Shown here: positions 27,672 through 36,315 of the stretch, piece by piece | Layout of the letters: every line of letters starts with the position of its first letter | How positions within the stretch are numbered: position 1 is the first letter of the stretch | Source of the DNA: Francisella noatunensis subsp. noatunensis | GTDB taxonomy: Bacteria > Pseudomonadota > Gammaproteobacteria > Francisellales > Francisellaceae | Direction: 5' to 3' | Assembly: GCF_009823375.1 (NCBI RefSeq) | Contig: NZ_WBSX01000003.1 | Span: 1-36,573 of the forward strand | DNA: 36,573 bases | Notes under the pieces: generated by a model | What the model saw: the letters and a program-made list of their open reading frames with translations, nothing else | Told to the model about the DNA's origin: nothing | Databases searched by the model: none | Made by a program: the position numbers and the translations under genes

Positions 27672-27677
27672 TATAAT
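27672..27677 (+). promoter_or_regulatory. Predicted -10 element of ppx
   Basis: A perfect TATAAT lies 33 bases before the ppx ATG, in the intergenic region divergent from trxA. The upstream sequence is T-rich but lacks a clear -35 hexamer at 16-18 bases. Confidence 0.4.
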
Positions 27678-27710
27678 GGGGATAGTTATAAAAATAAGCT
27701 TTTGTTTTGT

Positions 27711-28637
27711 ATGTCAAAGATAGTCGCAACAGTAGATTTAGGTTCAAATAGTTTTCATATGCTGATAAGTGAAATCAAGCCTGACGGCGAGGTTGTTACA
27801 TTATCAAAACAAAAGCAAAAAGTACAGCTAAGAGCAGGTCTTAATAATAATCTAACAATTAGTAAAGATGCTCAAGAAAGAGCTATTGAGTGTTTGGAGT
27901 TTTTTGCTCAAGAAATTCAAAAATATAAAGTTGAGCATGTAAAAGCAGTGGGCACATATACTCTTAGAAAAGCTAAAAATAATATAAAAGGTTTTAAAAA
28001 GAAATTAGATAAAGCTTTAGGGACTAAAATTAAGATTATTTCTGGTCCGGAAGAGGCACGTCTGGTCTATGTTGGGGCTAGAGATAATCACGATGCAAAG
28101 CAAAAAACATTAGTTATAGATATTGGAGGAGGCTCCACCGAACTTGTAATTGGAAGAGGTGATAAGATATTAATTGCTCGTAGTCTAGATATGGGCTGTG
28201 TAGGTATGCAAAAGGATTACTTTAGTAATGAGAAGCTTGATTTTGCTAATTTCTATGCAGCTACTGCTATGGCAAAAGAAACACTCTCTCCTATTTTAAG
28301 TAAATATAAGAGAATTAGCTGGAGCAATGTCTTAGGTTCTTCAGGGACTATTATTGCAGTGGTCGGAATCTGCCAAGAGATTACTGGAGATTGTATTGTT
28401 ACCAGAGAATTCTTAAACAATCTAATTACAATGATGATGGACAAGCGAGAGGTTGAGCATATTCGCTTTGAGGGCTTGAGAGAGGATAGAGAGAGCGTTT
28501 TGGCTGGAGGAGTAGCAATTTTGTATGCTATTTTTGATTGTCTTGGAATTTCTGAAATGAAGTTGTCTAATGGCGCAGTGCGTGAAGGTATGCTATACGA
28601 GCTTGTTAAACGTAAGTGCAAGATTGTTATAGATTAG
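27711..28637 (+). CDS. ppx: Exopolyphosphatase/GppA family phosphatase
   Basis: A 308-residue Ppx/GppA phosphatase of the actin-like ATPase superfamily, which removes terminal phosphates from polyphosphate and/or converts pppGpp to ppGpp. Motifs: VDLGSNSFHM (8-17), ISGPEEARL (110-118) with the catalytic glutamate, the phosphate loop VIDIGGGSTEL (135-145) and GSSGTI further on. It is the short form with only the two N-terminal domains; the E. coli enzyme has about 200 more C-terminal residues. I use the ATG at 27711, because MSKIVATVDLG is the expected start; a TTG at 27702 adds only three residues. The ppx or gppA activity cannot be separated by reading. Confidence 0.88.
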   Translation: MSKIVATVDLGSNSFHMLISEIKPDGEVVTLSKQKQKVQLRAGLNNNLTISKDAQERAIECLEFFAQEIQKYKVEHVKAVGTYTLRKAKNNIKGFKKKLDKALGTKIKIISGPEEARLVYVGARDNHDAKQKTLVIDIGGGSTELVIGRGDKILIARSLDMGCVGMQKDYFSNEKLDFANFYAATAMAKETLSPILSKYKRISWSNVLGSSGTIIAVVGICQEITGDCIVTREFLNNLITMMMDKREVEHIRFEGLREDRESVLAGGVAILYAIFDCLGISEMKLSNGAVREGMLYELVKRKCKIVID

Positions 28638-28682
28638 AATAATTAAGAGCGTTAGCTAAAAATCAAAAAAGGATTTATTTAG

Positions 28683-29921
28683 ATGAAGTATGTTCCATTG
28701 GCAGCTCGATTAAGACCTCAGAGTATTAAGGAAGTAATAGGTCAGGAGCATATACTATCAAAAAATGGATCATTAACAAAAATTTTGGCTGGTGATGGGA
28801 TTTGTTCGCTAATACTATGTGGGAAACCAGGTGTTGGTAAAACTACTTTAGCTAAAATTATAGCTAGTTCTAAGCAGTTAGAATTTTTTGAGTTATCTGC
28901 AGTTGATTCTGGTGTTAAAGATGTTAAAAAAATAATCGCAGATAATCAACATTTAGGTAGTTTTGTACTATTTTTAGATGAAATTCATCGATTTAATAAA
29001 TCCCAACAGGATTTACTTCTACCTTATGTTGAGTCTGGCAAAATTATTTTAATTGGAGCAACTACTGAAAATCCAACATATTACTTAAATAATGCTCTAG
29101 TTTCGCGAGTATTTATTTTACGATTGAAAAGATTGAATGTTTCAGAGACTCGTAAGCTTATTCAAAGAGCTATAACCAAGGATGAAGTATTAGCAAAACA
29201 TTCTTTTGGAATAGATGATGATTTATACAATGCTATGCACAACTATAGTGAAGGGGATTGTCGTAAAATTTTAAACTTACTTGAGAGGATGTTTTTAATT
29301 AGTGATAGAGCTGACAGGATTGATCTTGATAAGGATCTTTTTGATCAAGCTGTTGGGGAGGCTTCGAGAGATTTTCACCGTGAAGGTAAGGAGTTCTATG
29401 AGCAGCTATCGGCTTTTCACAAGTCTGTCAGAGGTACAGATCCTGATGCGGCTGTATTTTGGTTGAGTGTAATGTTAGATAATAGTGCTGATCCTCTAGT
29501 TATCGCAAGAAGAATGTTGTGTATAGCTTCAGAAGATATCGGTAATGCTGATCCTCAGGCTTTGAGAGTTGCCATAGATGCTTGGAATGCTTATGAAAAG
29601 TTGGGTATGCCAGAGGGAAGGTTGGTTTTGTCGCAGGCTGCTATATATTTAGCTGTAGCACCTAAAAGTAATGCTTGCTATAAGGCGCTAGCAGATGCCC
29701 AGCAGATTGTTAAAAGTTTGGGTGATATTGAAGTTCCTCAGCATCTTAAGAACTATAAAGATAGTGATTATTTATATCCACATAATTATCCAAATGCTTA
29801 TGTAGTACAGCAATATTTGCCAAAAAATATTAGTCAAACTTTTTATACTCCAACTACAGCTGGTTTTGAGTCGAAGATAAAAGTGAAGTTAGATAGTATA
29901 AACAAAATCAAGAAGTTATAA
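28683..29921 (+). CDS. rarA: Replication-associated recombination protein RarA (MgsA)
   Basis: A 412-residue AAA+ ATPase of the RarA/MgsA/WRNIP1 family, clamp-loader-like and acting at stalled replication forks. It starts YVPLAARLRPQSIKEVIGQEH, with Walker A GKPGVGKT (47-54), Walker B LFLDEIHR (96-103) and sensor 1 IGATTENP. The RarA-specific C-terminal tetramerisation domain then includes HKSVRGTDPDAAVFWL and IASEDIGNADPQAL. The length is a little short of E. coli (about 447) but all domains are present. AAAGGA precedes the ATG. It sits 45 bases after ppx and may share its transcript. Confidence 0.93.
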   Translation: MKYVPLAARLRPQSIKEVIGQEHILSKNGSLTKILAGDGICSLILCGKPGVGKTTLAKIIASSKQLEFFELSAVDSGVKDVKKIIADNQHLGSFVLFLDEIHRFNKSQQDLLLPYVESGKIILIGATTENPTYYLNNALVSRVFILRLKRLNVSETRKLIQRAITKDEVLAKHSFGIDDDLYNAMHNYSEGDCRKILNLLERMFLISDRADRIDLDKDLFDQAVGEASRDFHREGKEFYEQLSAFHKSVRGTDPDAAVFWLSVMLDNSADPLVIARRMLCIASEDIGNADPQALRVAIDAWNAYEKLGMPEGRLVLSQAAIYLAVAPKSNACYKALADAQQIVKSLGDIEVPQHLKNYKDSDYLYPHNYPNAYVVQQYLPKNISQTFYTPTTAGFESKIKVKLDSINKIKKL

Positions 29922-29929
29922 TTAAGCTA

Positions 29930-29957
29930 TTAAAATTCTATATTTGTATGTTATAAT
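29930..29957 (+). promoter_or_regulatory. Predicted rpoA2 promoter
   Basis: TATAAT at 29952-29957 with TTAAAA (29930-29935) 16 bases upstream lies in the 87-base gap before rpoA2. The -35 match is weak; the -10 is perfect and well placed. Confidence 0.45.
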
Positions 29958-30008
29958 CTTTGGAATTAAATTATATCTAATAAAATTATAACTAGGTTTT
30001 ATACTGCT

Positions 30009-30965
30009 ATGGCATTGGAAAATTTACTACATCCTACTAATATTAAAATTGATGAATATGCGAAAAATGCTACTAAGTTTTCTTTTGAAGCTCTAGAGAG
30101 AGGTGTTGGCTATACACTTGGCTACGCACTTAAGCAGACTATGCTTTATTCTATACATGGTGCATGTGTCACTAGTGTTAAGATTAATGATGGAAAAGTT
30201 ACTTCATTGGAAGATGTGATTCCGTGTGATGAGACTGTTGCTGATATTATCTTAAATGTTAAATCACTGCCTGTGACTTTAGCAGAAGGTGTTGATACAG
30301 GGGTAATTACTTTTGAGCTATCTGGTTCAGAAGAAGAAGTCTTTTCAGAAGAAGCTAAGTTATCCGAAGGTTTAGCAATTACTGAAGAAGTTTTTATCTG
30401 TAGCTACAATGGTGGCAAAAAACTTAAGATCGAAGCTAAAGTAGAAAAGGGTATTGGCTACAGACAAGCACAAGAGAACTTCAAAGATGGTGAATTTCTT
30501 TTAGATGCTACTTTTTCTCCAGTGTCGTTCTGTGATTATGAGATCAAAGATGCCCGTGTAGGTAGACGTACAGATCTAGATAGGCTTGAACTTAATATCA
30601 AGACAAATGGTAATGTCAGTTGTGAAGAAGCTCTAAGAATAGCTGCTACAAAAATACAAAATCAATTAAGAAATATCGTTGATATTGAAGAAATAAATAA
30701 AGGGATTTTTGTAGAAGATCCTACTAAAGATATAAATCCTCTTTTATTGAAGCATGTTGAAGAGTTAAACCTTACAGCAAGATCTTCAAACTGTCTAAAA
30801 GCTGTGAATATCAGATTGATTGGTGAACTTGTACAAAAGACAGAAAATGAGCTTCTTAAAGCACCAAATTTTGGTAAGAAATCGTTGACAGAAATCAAAG
30901 ATAAATTATCAGAACTTGGTTTATCTTTGGGTACAATGATTGATAATTGGCCTGAAGATCTGTAA
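30009..30965 (+). CDS. rpoA2: RNA polymerase alpha subunit 2
   Basis: A complete alpha subunit of 318 residues, but away from any ribosomal-protein operon. That marks it as the second alpha typical of Francisella, where polymerase contains an alpha1/alpha2 heterodimer. The N-terminal domain (1-225) keeps the [13 protein letters not shown] dimer helix, but the two arginines of E. coli at 44-45 are replaced by K42 and Q43. The linker is followed by an alpha-CTD (about 240-318). It retains R258 (E. coli R265), N261, C262 and K264, and the [12 protein letters not shown] helix, so DNA and regulator contacts seem kept. It is followed 18 bases later by tRNA-Leu. Confidence 0.93.
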   Translation: MALENLLHPTNIKIDEYAKNATKFSFEALERGVGYTLGYALKQTMLYSIHGACVTSVKINDGKVTSLEDVIPCDETVADIILNVKSLPVTLAEGVDTGVITFELSGSEEEVFSEEAKLSEGLAITEEVFICSYNGGKKLKIEAKVEKGIGYRQAQENFKDGEFLLDATFSPVSFCDYEIKDARVGRRTDLDRLELNIKTNGNVSCEEALRIAATKIQNQLRNIVDIEEINKGIFVEDPTKDINPLLLKHVEELNLTARSSNCLKAVNIRLIGELVQKTENELLKAPNFGKKSLTEIKDKLSELGLSLGTMIDNWPEDL

Positions 30966-30983
30966 TATATAAGAACTACTCTT

Positions 30984-31070
30984 GCCGGAGTGGTGAAATT
31001 GGTAGACGCGCCGGATTCAAAATCCGGTTCTGGAAACAGAGTGCCGGTTCGAGTCCGGCCTCCGGCACCA
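30984..31070 (+). tRNA. tRNA-Leu (anticodon CAA)
   Basis: A complete tRNA with an encoded CCA end. The acceptor stem GCCGGAG pairs with CTCCGGC, the D-arm contains GGTAGACGCG, and the anticodon stem CCGGA/TCCGG carries the loop TTCAAAA with CAA at 31018-31020. A long class II variable arm follows (TTCTGGAAACAGAG region), as expected for leucine, and the T-arm is GCCGG-TTCGAGT-CCGGC. It decodes UUG. It begins only 18 bases after rpoA2 with no visible promoter of its own, so it is probably processed from a shared transcript. Confidence 0.97.
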
Positions 31071-31076
31071 CCTTAT

Positions 31077-31095
31077 TATAAGTGTTCGACTTATA
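31077..31095 (+). terminator. Hairpin just after tRNA-Leu
   Basis: TATAAGT (31077-31083) and ACTTATA (31089-31095) form a perfect seven-pair stem with loop GTTCG, seven bases past the CCA end. There is no U-run behind it, so it may be a weak terminator or a processing element rather than a classical Rho-independent terminator. Confidence 0.35.
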
Positions 31096-31147
31096 CTCTC
31101 ATAATGTTCCTATCTCATAAATTTTATATACAAAAGAGAATTAGTGC

Positions 31148-32595
31148 ATGAAAAAACCTAACTTTAATATTGTAGTAATTGCGATTATAACTATTATGGG
31201 TATGGATCTTATTGATACAACTGTTATGAATAATATCTTACCTAAGATAGCAGAAAGCCTTCATACAACACCTGAATTTCTAAAGATGGGTATCAGTATT
31301 TATATGATTGTTATGGGCATGTTTCTGCCTCTTAGTTCATGGATGGCTGAGAAGATTGGCTTTAGATATACTTTAATGTTTGCAGCATCTGGTTTTGGAT
31401 TATTTTCATTACTATCTGGATTAGCAATGACTGATACTTAGCTTTTTACATTTAGAGCAATTCAAGGCTTGTTTGCAGCATTTTCAGCACCTGTAGCAAT
31501 GCTTGCTTATCTAAAGCTTTCGGAGAATATGCTCGAGGGAACAGCTACATTATCTAACTATACTTTGATAATGGCAATATCTGGGCAAATTATAGGTGGT
31601 ATTTTTGCATCTATATCACCAGAATCATGGCGTTTAGCATTTGTGATGCAAGTACCATTTGCCTGTTTTGCAGTTGTTGCTATATATAAATATTTTCCAC
31701 AACAAATATCGAATAATCAAAAGCAGAGAATTGATTTTGTTGGTCTTTGTCTGTTAGGTTTTTCAATATCTGCACTCTTTATATTAAGTGAAATTCTCTT
31801 AAAAGACATTGATGTGTCAATTAAAATATATCTTGGTATATGTGTAGCTTTATCGATTTTTTTATATGCTATTACATACAGAAAAATCAGAAATCCAATA
31901 ATTGACTTAAGTATTTTTAGTAATAAAAATTTTACGATAGCTTTTGTTTCAAACTTTTTGTGTAGACTAACAACTTATTGGGTGTTCTTTGCTTCGCCGG
32001 TTGTTTTATATCATCTTAGTCATTTGAATACGATATACATATCTATTATGTCAGTGTGTTTGATGATTGGTACTATTGTTTCTAAAAAAAAACTGCCAAA
32101 CAAGTAGTTTATTTATATGGCTATAGAACATGTATGGTGTTAGGTTTGCTTGGTGTATCTTCAGTGATGTTAATCTCAATTTTATTTGATATTCACTATA
32201 ATTATATTACATTCTGTGCTGTTGCTATGGGATATGGATTTGTACTGGGTATGTATCAAACCTCATCAAATGCAGTAATGTATGCAGTAGCTGATAAAGA
32301 TAAGTTAGATAGTGTAAACACTCTTAAAAGCTCTGGCAATATGATTTCGTCAGCATTTGCTTTGACTATTTTTACTATAACTTATGATATTTATTATAAA
32401 TATGATATTAGCCACCATTGGTTAGATAGATTTTTAAATGTTTTTACCCAAACTTATTATCATATTGTAGTTACAGCGGCACTGGCACAGATTGTTTTGG
32501 TTGCATGGATAATTTTAAAAATGGATAATATCAAAGAAACTCTTCAAAAAAAGCCTTGCTTGATAAATAGTTTTTGTATCATCAATAATTTATAA
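31148..32595 (+). pseudogene. DHA2/EmrB-type MFS drug exporter, disrupted
   Basis: A 14-helix major-facilitator exporter split by two lesions. It begins with the expected motif MDLIDTTVMNNILP. At 31439-31441 an in-frame TAG interrupts SLLSGLAMTDT*LFTFRAIQGLF; homologues usually have Gln there, so CAG to TAG is likely. The frame then continues intact until 32107. A nine-A tract at 32084-32092 marks a frameshift: reading one base back gives TAKQVVYLYGYRTCMVLGLLG and joins the last segment (32134-32595). The total, about 480 residues, matches a full exporter. It is therefore a recent pseudogene with all parts present. The specificity is unknown. The C-terminal segment could be expressed alone but would not transport. 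Confidence 0.88.
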
Positions 32596-32632
32596 TGGGG
32601 ACAGTGATTAACTAACTCAAATATAGTAGATT

Positions 32633-33400
32633 ATGATAATAGATTCACACTGTCATTTAAATTACCTAAAATTAGATGATATAAACCTTGAGAAGGTTAT
32701 TAATAATGCAAAAACCGCTGGTATTGAAAAGATTGTTTCAATAGCTGTCGCATGGGATGAAATAGCTGATATAGAACAAATCGCAGAAAATTTTGATAAT
32801 GTATATCATTCGGTAGGAGTCCATCCTGGCGAGCTTGATACGTACCAACCAAGTGTTGATGATATCATAGCGCGTTCACAACATAATAAATGTGTTGCTA
32901 TAGGCGAGACTGGTTTAGATTATTACTATAATGGTAGTGATACTAGAGAAGCTCAGATAAATAAATTTGTAAATCATATACAAGCGGCAAACGAGGTTAA
33001 TAAACCTGTTATTATCCATACAAGATCAGCAAAACAAGATACACTTGATATATTAAAAAGTGAAAACGTAGAGAAGTGTGGAGGAATATTACATTGCTTC
33101 ACAGAAGATTATGATATGGCAAAAAAAGCCTTAGATATGGGTATGTATATATCATTTTCTGGTATCTTGACCTTCAAAAATGCTAAAGATATTCAAGAAA
33201 CTGCCAAGAAATTACCTCTTGATAGAATATTGATTGAAACAGATGCACCTTATCTGACCCCAGCACCTTTGCGAGGCAAGCCAAATTATCCAGAGTATGT
33301 GAAGTATGTAGCACAGTTTTTGGCTGATCTGAAATGTATCTCGTATGATGAGGTTGCTAAGCAAACCTACAAAAATACCTGTGAGGTCTTTAAACTATAA
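32633..33400 (+). CDS. TatD-family metal-dependent DNase
   Basis: A 255-residue TatD/YcfH-type amidohydrolase-fold nuclease that acts on DNA ends with divalent metals. Metal ligands are visible: H6 and H8 in IDSHCHLNY, E92 in GETGLDYYY, H129 in VIIHTR, H154 in LHCFTE and D204 in IETDAPYLTPAPLRGKPN. It is full length. The sequence before the ATG is AT-rich with no clear ribosome-binding site. It is followed 11 bases later by the cupin gene, with which it is probably cotranscribed. E. coli-like TatD and YcfH (YjjV) subgroups cannot be separated by eye, though the S-H-C-H-L start is nearer YcfH. Confidence 0.92.
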   Translation: MIIDSHCHLNYLKLDDINLEKVINNAKTAGIEKIVSIAVAWDEIADIEQIAENFDNVYHSVGVHPGELDTYQPSVDDIIARSQHNKCVAIGETGLDYYYNGSDTREAQINKFVNHIQAANEVNKPVIIHTRSAKQDTLDILKSENVEKCGGILHCFTEDYDMAKKALDMGMYISFSGILTFKNAKDIQETAKKLPLDRILIETDAPYLTPAPLRGKPNYPEYVKYVAQFLADLKCISYDEVAKQTYKNTCEVFKL

Positions 33401-33411
33401 GAGCATAACTT

Positions 33412-33729
33412 ATGAAAAAAGGTATAAATCTATTCGATGTAATTCCTAATACATCTAATGAAGAGATTTTTATAGATCTTCTGAAAAATGATAATACTCA
33501 CATAGAAAAGATTATATCTTATGGTCAGGTTACGCCTATGGATGAACCATATATCCAGAGTCATGATGAATGGGTTGTTGTACTTAAGGGTATGGCAAAG
33601 CTTAGGTTAGATAATAATGATTATATTTTGGATGAAGGAGAGCATTTATTTATTCCTAAAAATACTAAGCACTGGGTTACATATACAGAAAATCCGACTA
33701 TTTGGCTAGTAATTCATTTAAAGAGGTAA
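33412..33729 (+). CDS. Small cupin-domain protein
   Basis: A single-domain cupin of 105 residues. H51 and E53 in SHDEWVVVLKGMAKL and H87 in NTKHWV are the likely metal ligands of the two cupin motifs. No partner domain is present. Such proteins are often sensors or small isomerase/dioxygenase-like enzymes, and no substrate can be named. It lies between tatD and the TauE-like permease, six bases before the latter, and probably in the same transcript. Confidence 0.8.
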   Translation: MKKGINLFDVIPNTSNEEIFIDLLKNDNTHIEKIISYGQVTPMDEPYIQSHDEWVVVLKGMAKLRLDNNDYILDEGEHLFIPKNTKHWVTYTENPTIWLVIHLKR

Positions 33730-33735
33730 TACATT

Positions 33736-34512
33736 TTGGTGCATTTTTTTTCTGAGCATTTTTATTTTTTGTGTATATTTATTGTGGCTATGGGTTTTTT
33801 AGCAAGCTTTATAGATGCTATAGCTGGAGGTGGAGGGTTGATAAGTATACCAGCTCTAAGTATGACGGGTTTGCCAATTGTGACAGTACTTGGCACAAAC
33901 AAGCTTCAGGCTAGTATTGGTACTGCTATGGCAGTGTTGAAATATTATAAAAGTGGCTTAATTAGCATCAAAACAGTTTTAAGAGGACTTATAGCTGGAT
34001 TTATTGGTGCTTGTTTAGGTACTATATTAACTTTGGTTATTCATAATGATTTTATGAATACTTTAGTTCCTGTTCTATTAATAGTAGTTTTTATTTTTAG
34101 TATTTTGAATAAAAATTTAGGTGTTAATCAAGGTAAAAAAAGAATGTCAGAGATGGCTTTTTTTACAATATTTGGTTTTATATTAGGTGCCTATGATGGT
34201 TTTTTTGGTCCAGGAACAGGTAATTTCTGGATTATTACTATAGTTTATTTTCTTGGTTATACATTTTTACAAGCATCAGGATACGCAAAGGTTCTTAATC
34301 TAAAAAGTAATCTATTTTCTTTAGCTGTATTTGCATTGTCTGGTCAGGTAAATATAGCATTTGGATTGCTGATGGCGGTTGGTAGTTTCTTTGGTGGGAT
34401 TGTCGGTTCAAGAATGGTTATACTCAAAGGATCTAAGTTAGTTAGGCCAATATTCATAGTTGTTGTAGGAGCTAGTATTTTACTAATGATTAAAAGTAAC
34501 TATTTTTCTTAA
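33736..34512 (+). CDS. TauE/SafE (DUF81) family permease
   Basis: A 258-residue membrane protein with about eight hydrophobic segments and the family signature ASFIDAIAGGGGLISIPAL near the start, repeated in weaker form as GAYDGFFGPGTGNFW in the second half, the internal duplication of this family. Members export or import sulfonates, sulfite or other small anions across the inner membrane; the substrate here is unknown. It starts at TTG (33736) or GTG (33739); GAGG at 33723-33726 fits either. The gene follows the cupin closely. Confidence 0.88.
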   Translation: MVHFFSEHFYFLCIFIVAMGFLASFIDAIAGGGGLISIPALSMTGLPIVTVLGTNKLQASIGTAMAVLKYYKSGLISIKTVLRGLIAGFIGACLGTILTLVIHNDFMNTLVPVLLIVVFIFSILNKNLGVNQGKKRMSEMAFFTIFGFILGAYDGFFGPGTGNFWIITIVYFLGYTFLQASGYAKVLNLKSNLFSLAVFALSGQVNIAFGLLMAVGSFFGGIVGSRMVILKGSKLVRPIFIVVVGASILLMIKSNYFS

Positions 34513-34572
34513 TCGAGTTCATTACGGTATCTATTTAAATAAATTTTAATGTTAAAAGACTTTCTGCGATGT

Positions 34573-34578
34573 TATAAT
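34573..34578 (+). promoter_or_regulatory. Candidate -10 element of the ABC exporter operon
   Basis: TATAAT at 34573-34578 lies 32 bases before the ATPase start; TTAAAA at 34552-34557 is the best upstream hexamer but only 15 bases away. Placement is good and the -35 poor. Confidence 0.4.
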
Positions 34579-34609
34579 ATGTAAATATTTTTCTAAATAA
34601 TTAATTATT

Positions 34610-35533
34610 ATGGATAATCAAAACGCGTTAGAAATAAAGAATCTTACCAAAGTTTATAAGGGTGGTTTAAAAGCGGTTGATGACATTAGCTTTGAAGTTA
34701 AAAAAGGTGATTTCTTTGCTCTTTTAGGACCTAATGGAGCCGGTAAGTCAACAACTCTAGGAATGATATCATCACTTGTAAACAAAACTTCAGGGCAAAT
34801 AAAAATCTTTGGATATGATATCGATAAAGATTATATCCAAGCGAGAAAGCATCTAGGTGTGATGGCTCAAGAGATAAATCTAAATATCTTTGAGAAGCCT
34901 ATGGATATTTTAGTTACACAAGCAGGCTTTTTTGGCATCTCTAAAAAAGAAGCTATACCTTATGCTGAAGAGCTCTTAAAGAAAGTAGATCTTTATGAGA
35001 AAAGAAATACTCAAGTCAGATTTTTATCTGGTGGCATGAAAAGACGATTAATGGTTGTTCGAGCTCTTATACATAAACCTAAACTTCTTATCCTTGATGA
35101 GCCAACAGCAGGTGTTGATGTTGAGCTTAGAAACTCACTGTGGGAAATGATTTCAGAGTTTCACAAAGAAGGTTTGACAATTATCCTTACAACACATTAT
35201 TTAGAAGAAGCTGAGTCAATGTGTAAACATATCGCACTAATTCATAAAGGTAAATTATGTGTTAATACTGATATGAAGACTTTTTTAAAGTCAGCTGATA
35301 AGCATACTTATATTTTTGATCTTAAAGAAAAGTGTCAGCATGAGTTGAAATTAGATCTTGGTGAAGTTAAAAAAATAGATGACTATACAATCGAGGTCGA
35401 AGTTACTAAGGGTGTGGTGCTTAATAAGATATTTGCTGAATTATCAAGTAAATATGATTTGGATGTTTTAGATGTACGTTCAAAAGAAGCAAAGCTAGAA
35501 AAGCTATTTATAGAAGTAGCTAGAAATAAGTAG
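34610..35533 (+). CDS. ABC-2 type exporter, ATPase subunit
   Basis: A 307-residue ABC ATPase of the CcmA/YadG type with Walker A GPNGAGKST (40-48), signature LSGGM (139-143), Walker B LLILDEPTAGVD (159-170) and the H-loop in TTHYLEEAE. The extra C-terminal 90 residues are usual for this drug/polysaccharide-exporter subgroup. It energises the permease encoded nine bases downstream. The substrate is unknown; YadG/YadH-like pairs are uncharacterised or linked to drug and lipid export. Confidence 0.9.
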   Translation: MDNQNALEIKNLTKVYKGGLKAVDDISFEVKKGDFFALLGPNGAGKSTTLGMISSLVNKTSGQIKIFGYDIDKDYIQARKHLGVMAQEINLNIFEKPMDILVTQAGFFGISKKEAIPYAEELLKKVDLYEKRNTQVRFLSGGMKRRLMVVRALIHKPKLLILDEPTAGVDVELRNSLWEMISEFHKEGLTIILTTHYLEEAESMCKHIALIHKGKLCVNTDMKTFLKSADKHTYIFDLKEKCQHELKLDLGEVKKIDDYTIEVEVTKGVVLNKIFAELSSKYDLDVLDVRSKEAKLEKLFIEVARNK

Positions 35534-35541
35534 GTGATTTT

Positions 35542-36315
35542 ATGAGTTTAAGAGATTTTTGGATAACATATATCACGATTTTTAACCGTGAATGTAAAAG
35601 AGTTTTTAGAATTTGGCCGCAGACATTATTACCATCTGTAATTACAATAATTTTATATTTTTTGATATTTGGTAAGGTTGTAGGCTCACGTATAGGTATG
35701 ATGGACGATGGTATTACCTATATGCAGTATATCACTCCTGGCTTGATAATAATGGCAGTGATTCAAAACTCATATGGTAATGTAGTTAGCTCTTTCTTTG
35801 GCATCCGATTTAGTAAGGCTCTCGAAGAGCTATTGGTATCTCCTGTTAGTAATCATGTGATTGTGCTTGGATATATTTCTGGTGGTATTTTTAGAGGTTT
35901 TTTAGTCGGTATATTTGTTAGTATTGCAGCATTTCTATTAGGTGGATTTAGTGTTATTCATAGTGTACCTTTAGTATTGGCTGGATTTATATTTTGTGGA
36001 GCATTATTCTCACTTGGTGGATTAATAAATGCGATATTCTCACAAAAGTTTGATGATACTACGATATTCCCTACATTTATTCTAACTCCACTAATATACT
36101 TAGGTGGGGTGTTTTATAATATAAATAATCTTACTGGGTTTTGGCATTTCATTTCATCATGTAATCCATTATTTTATATAGTTGATTTTGTAAGATTTGG
36201 ATTTTTGGGAGTTTCTACAGTTAATCCGTACTATGCATTTGGAGCGATAGTGGCTTTTACATTTATACTATATTACGCTTGTTGGTATTTGTTAGATAAG
36301 GGTATTAGATGCTAG
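35542..36315 (+). CDS. ABC-2 type exporter, permease subunit (YadH-like)
   Basis: A 257-residue ABC-2 membrane protein with six hydrophobic segments. It starts DFWITYITIFNRECKRVFRIW, has EELLVSPVSNHVIVLGYISGG in the middle and LGGVFYNINNL and CNPLFYIVDFVRFG near the end. This is the YadH pattern and about the usual length. AGGTGA lies upstream of the ATG, nine bases after the ATPase. The last residues are GIRC and then TAG at 36313-36315, exactly where the IS copy begins (36312). The stop codon and perhaps the last residue may therefore come from the insertion, and the native C terminus may be a few residues longer. Confidence 0.88.
   Translation: MSLRDFWITYITIFNRECKRVFRIWPQTLLPSVITIILYFLIFGKVVGSRIGMMDDGITYMQYITPGLIIMAVIQNSYGNVVSSFFGIRFSKALEELLVSPVSNHVIVLGYISGGIFRGFLVGIFVSIAAFLLGGFSVIHSVPLVLAGFIFCGALFSLGGLINAIFSQKFDDTTIFPTFILTPLIYLGGVFYNINNLTGFWHFISSCNPLFYIVDFVRFGFLGVSTVNPYYAFGAIVAFTFILYYACWYLLDKGIRC

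Noticed and set aside
30984-31147. tRNA-Leu as an attachment site for an integrated island
   Set aside because: No integrase gene and no repeated tRNA 3' end were found in the window; the downstream genes look like ordinary chromosome.
32084-32092. Programmed -1 frameshifting on the A9 tract of the MFS gene
   Set aside because: The upstream in-frame TAG already stops translation and no stimulatory structure was seen, so mutation is the simpler explanation.
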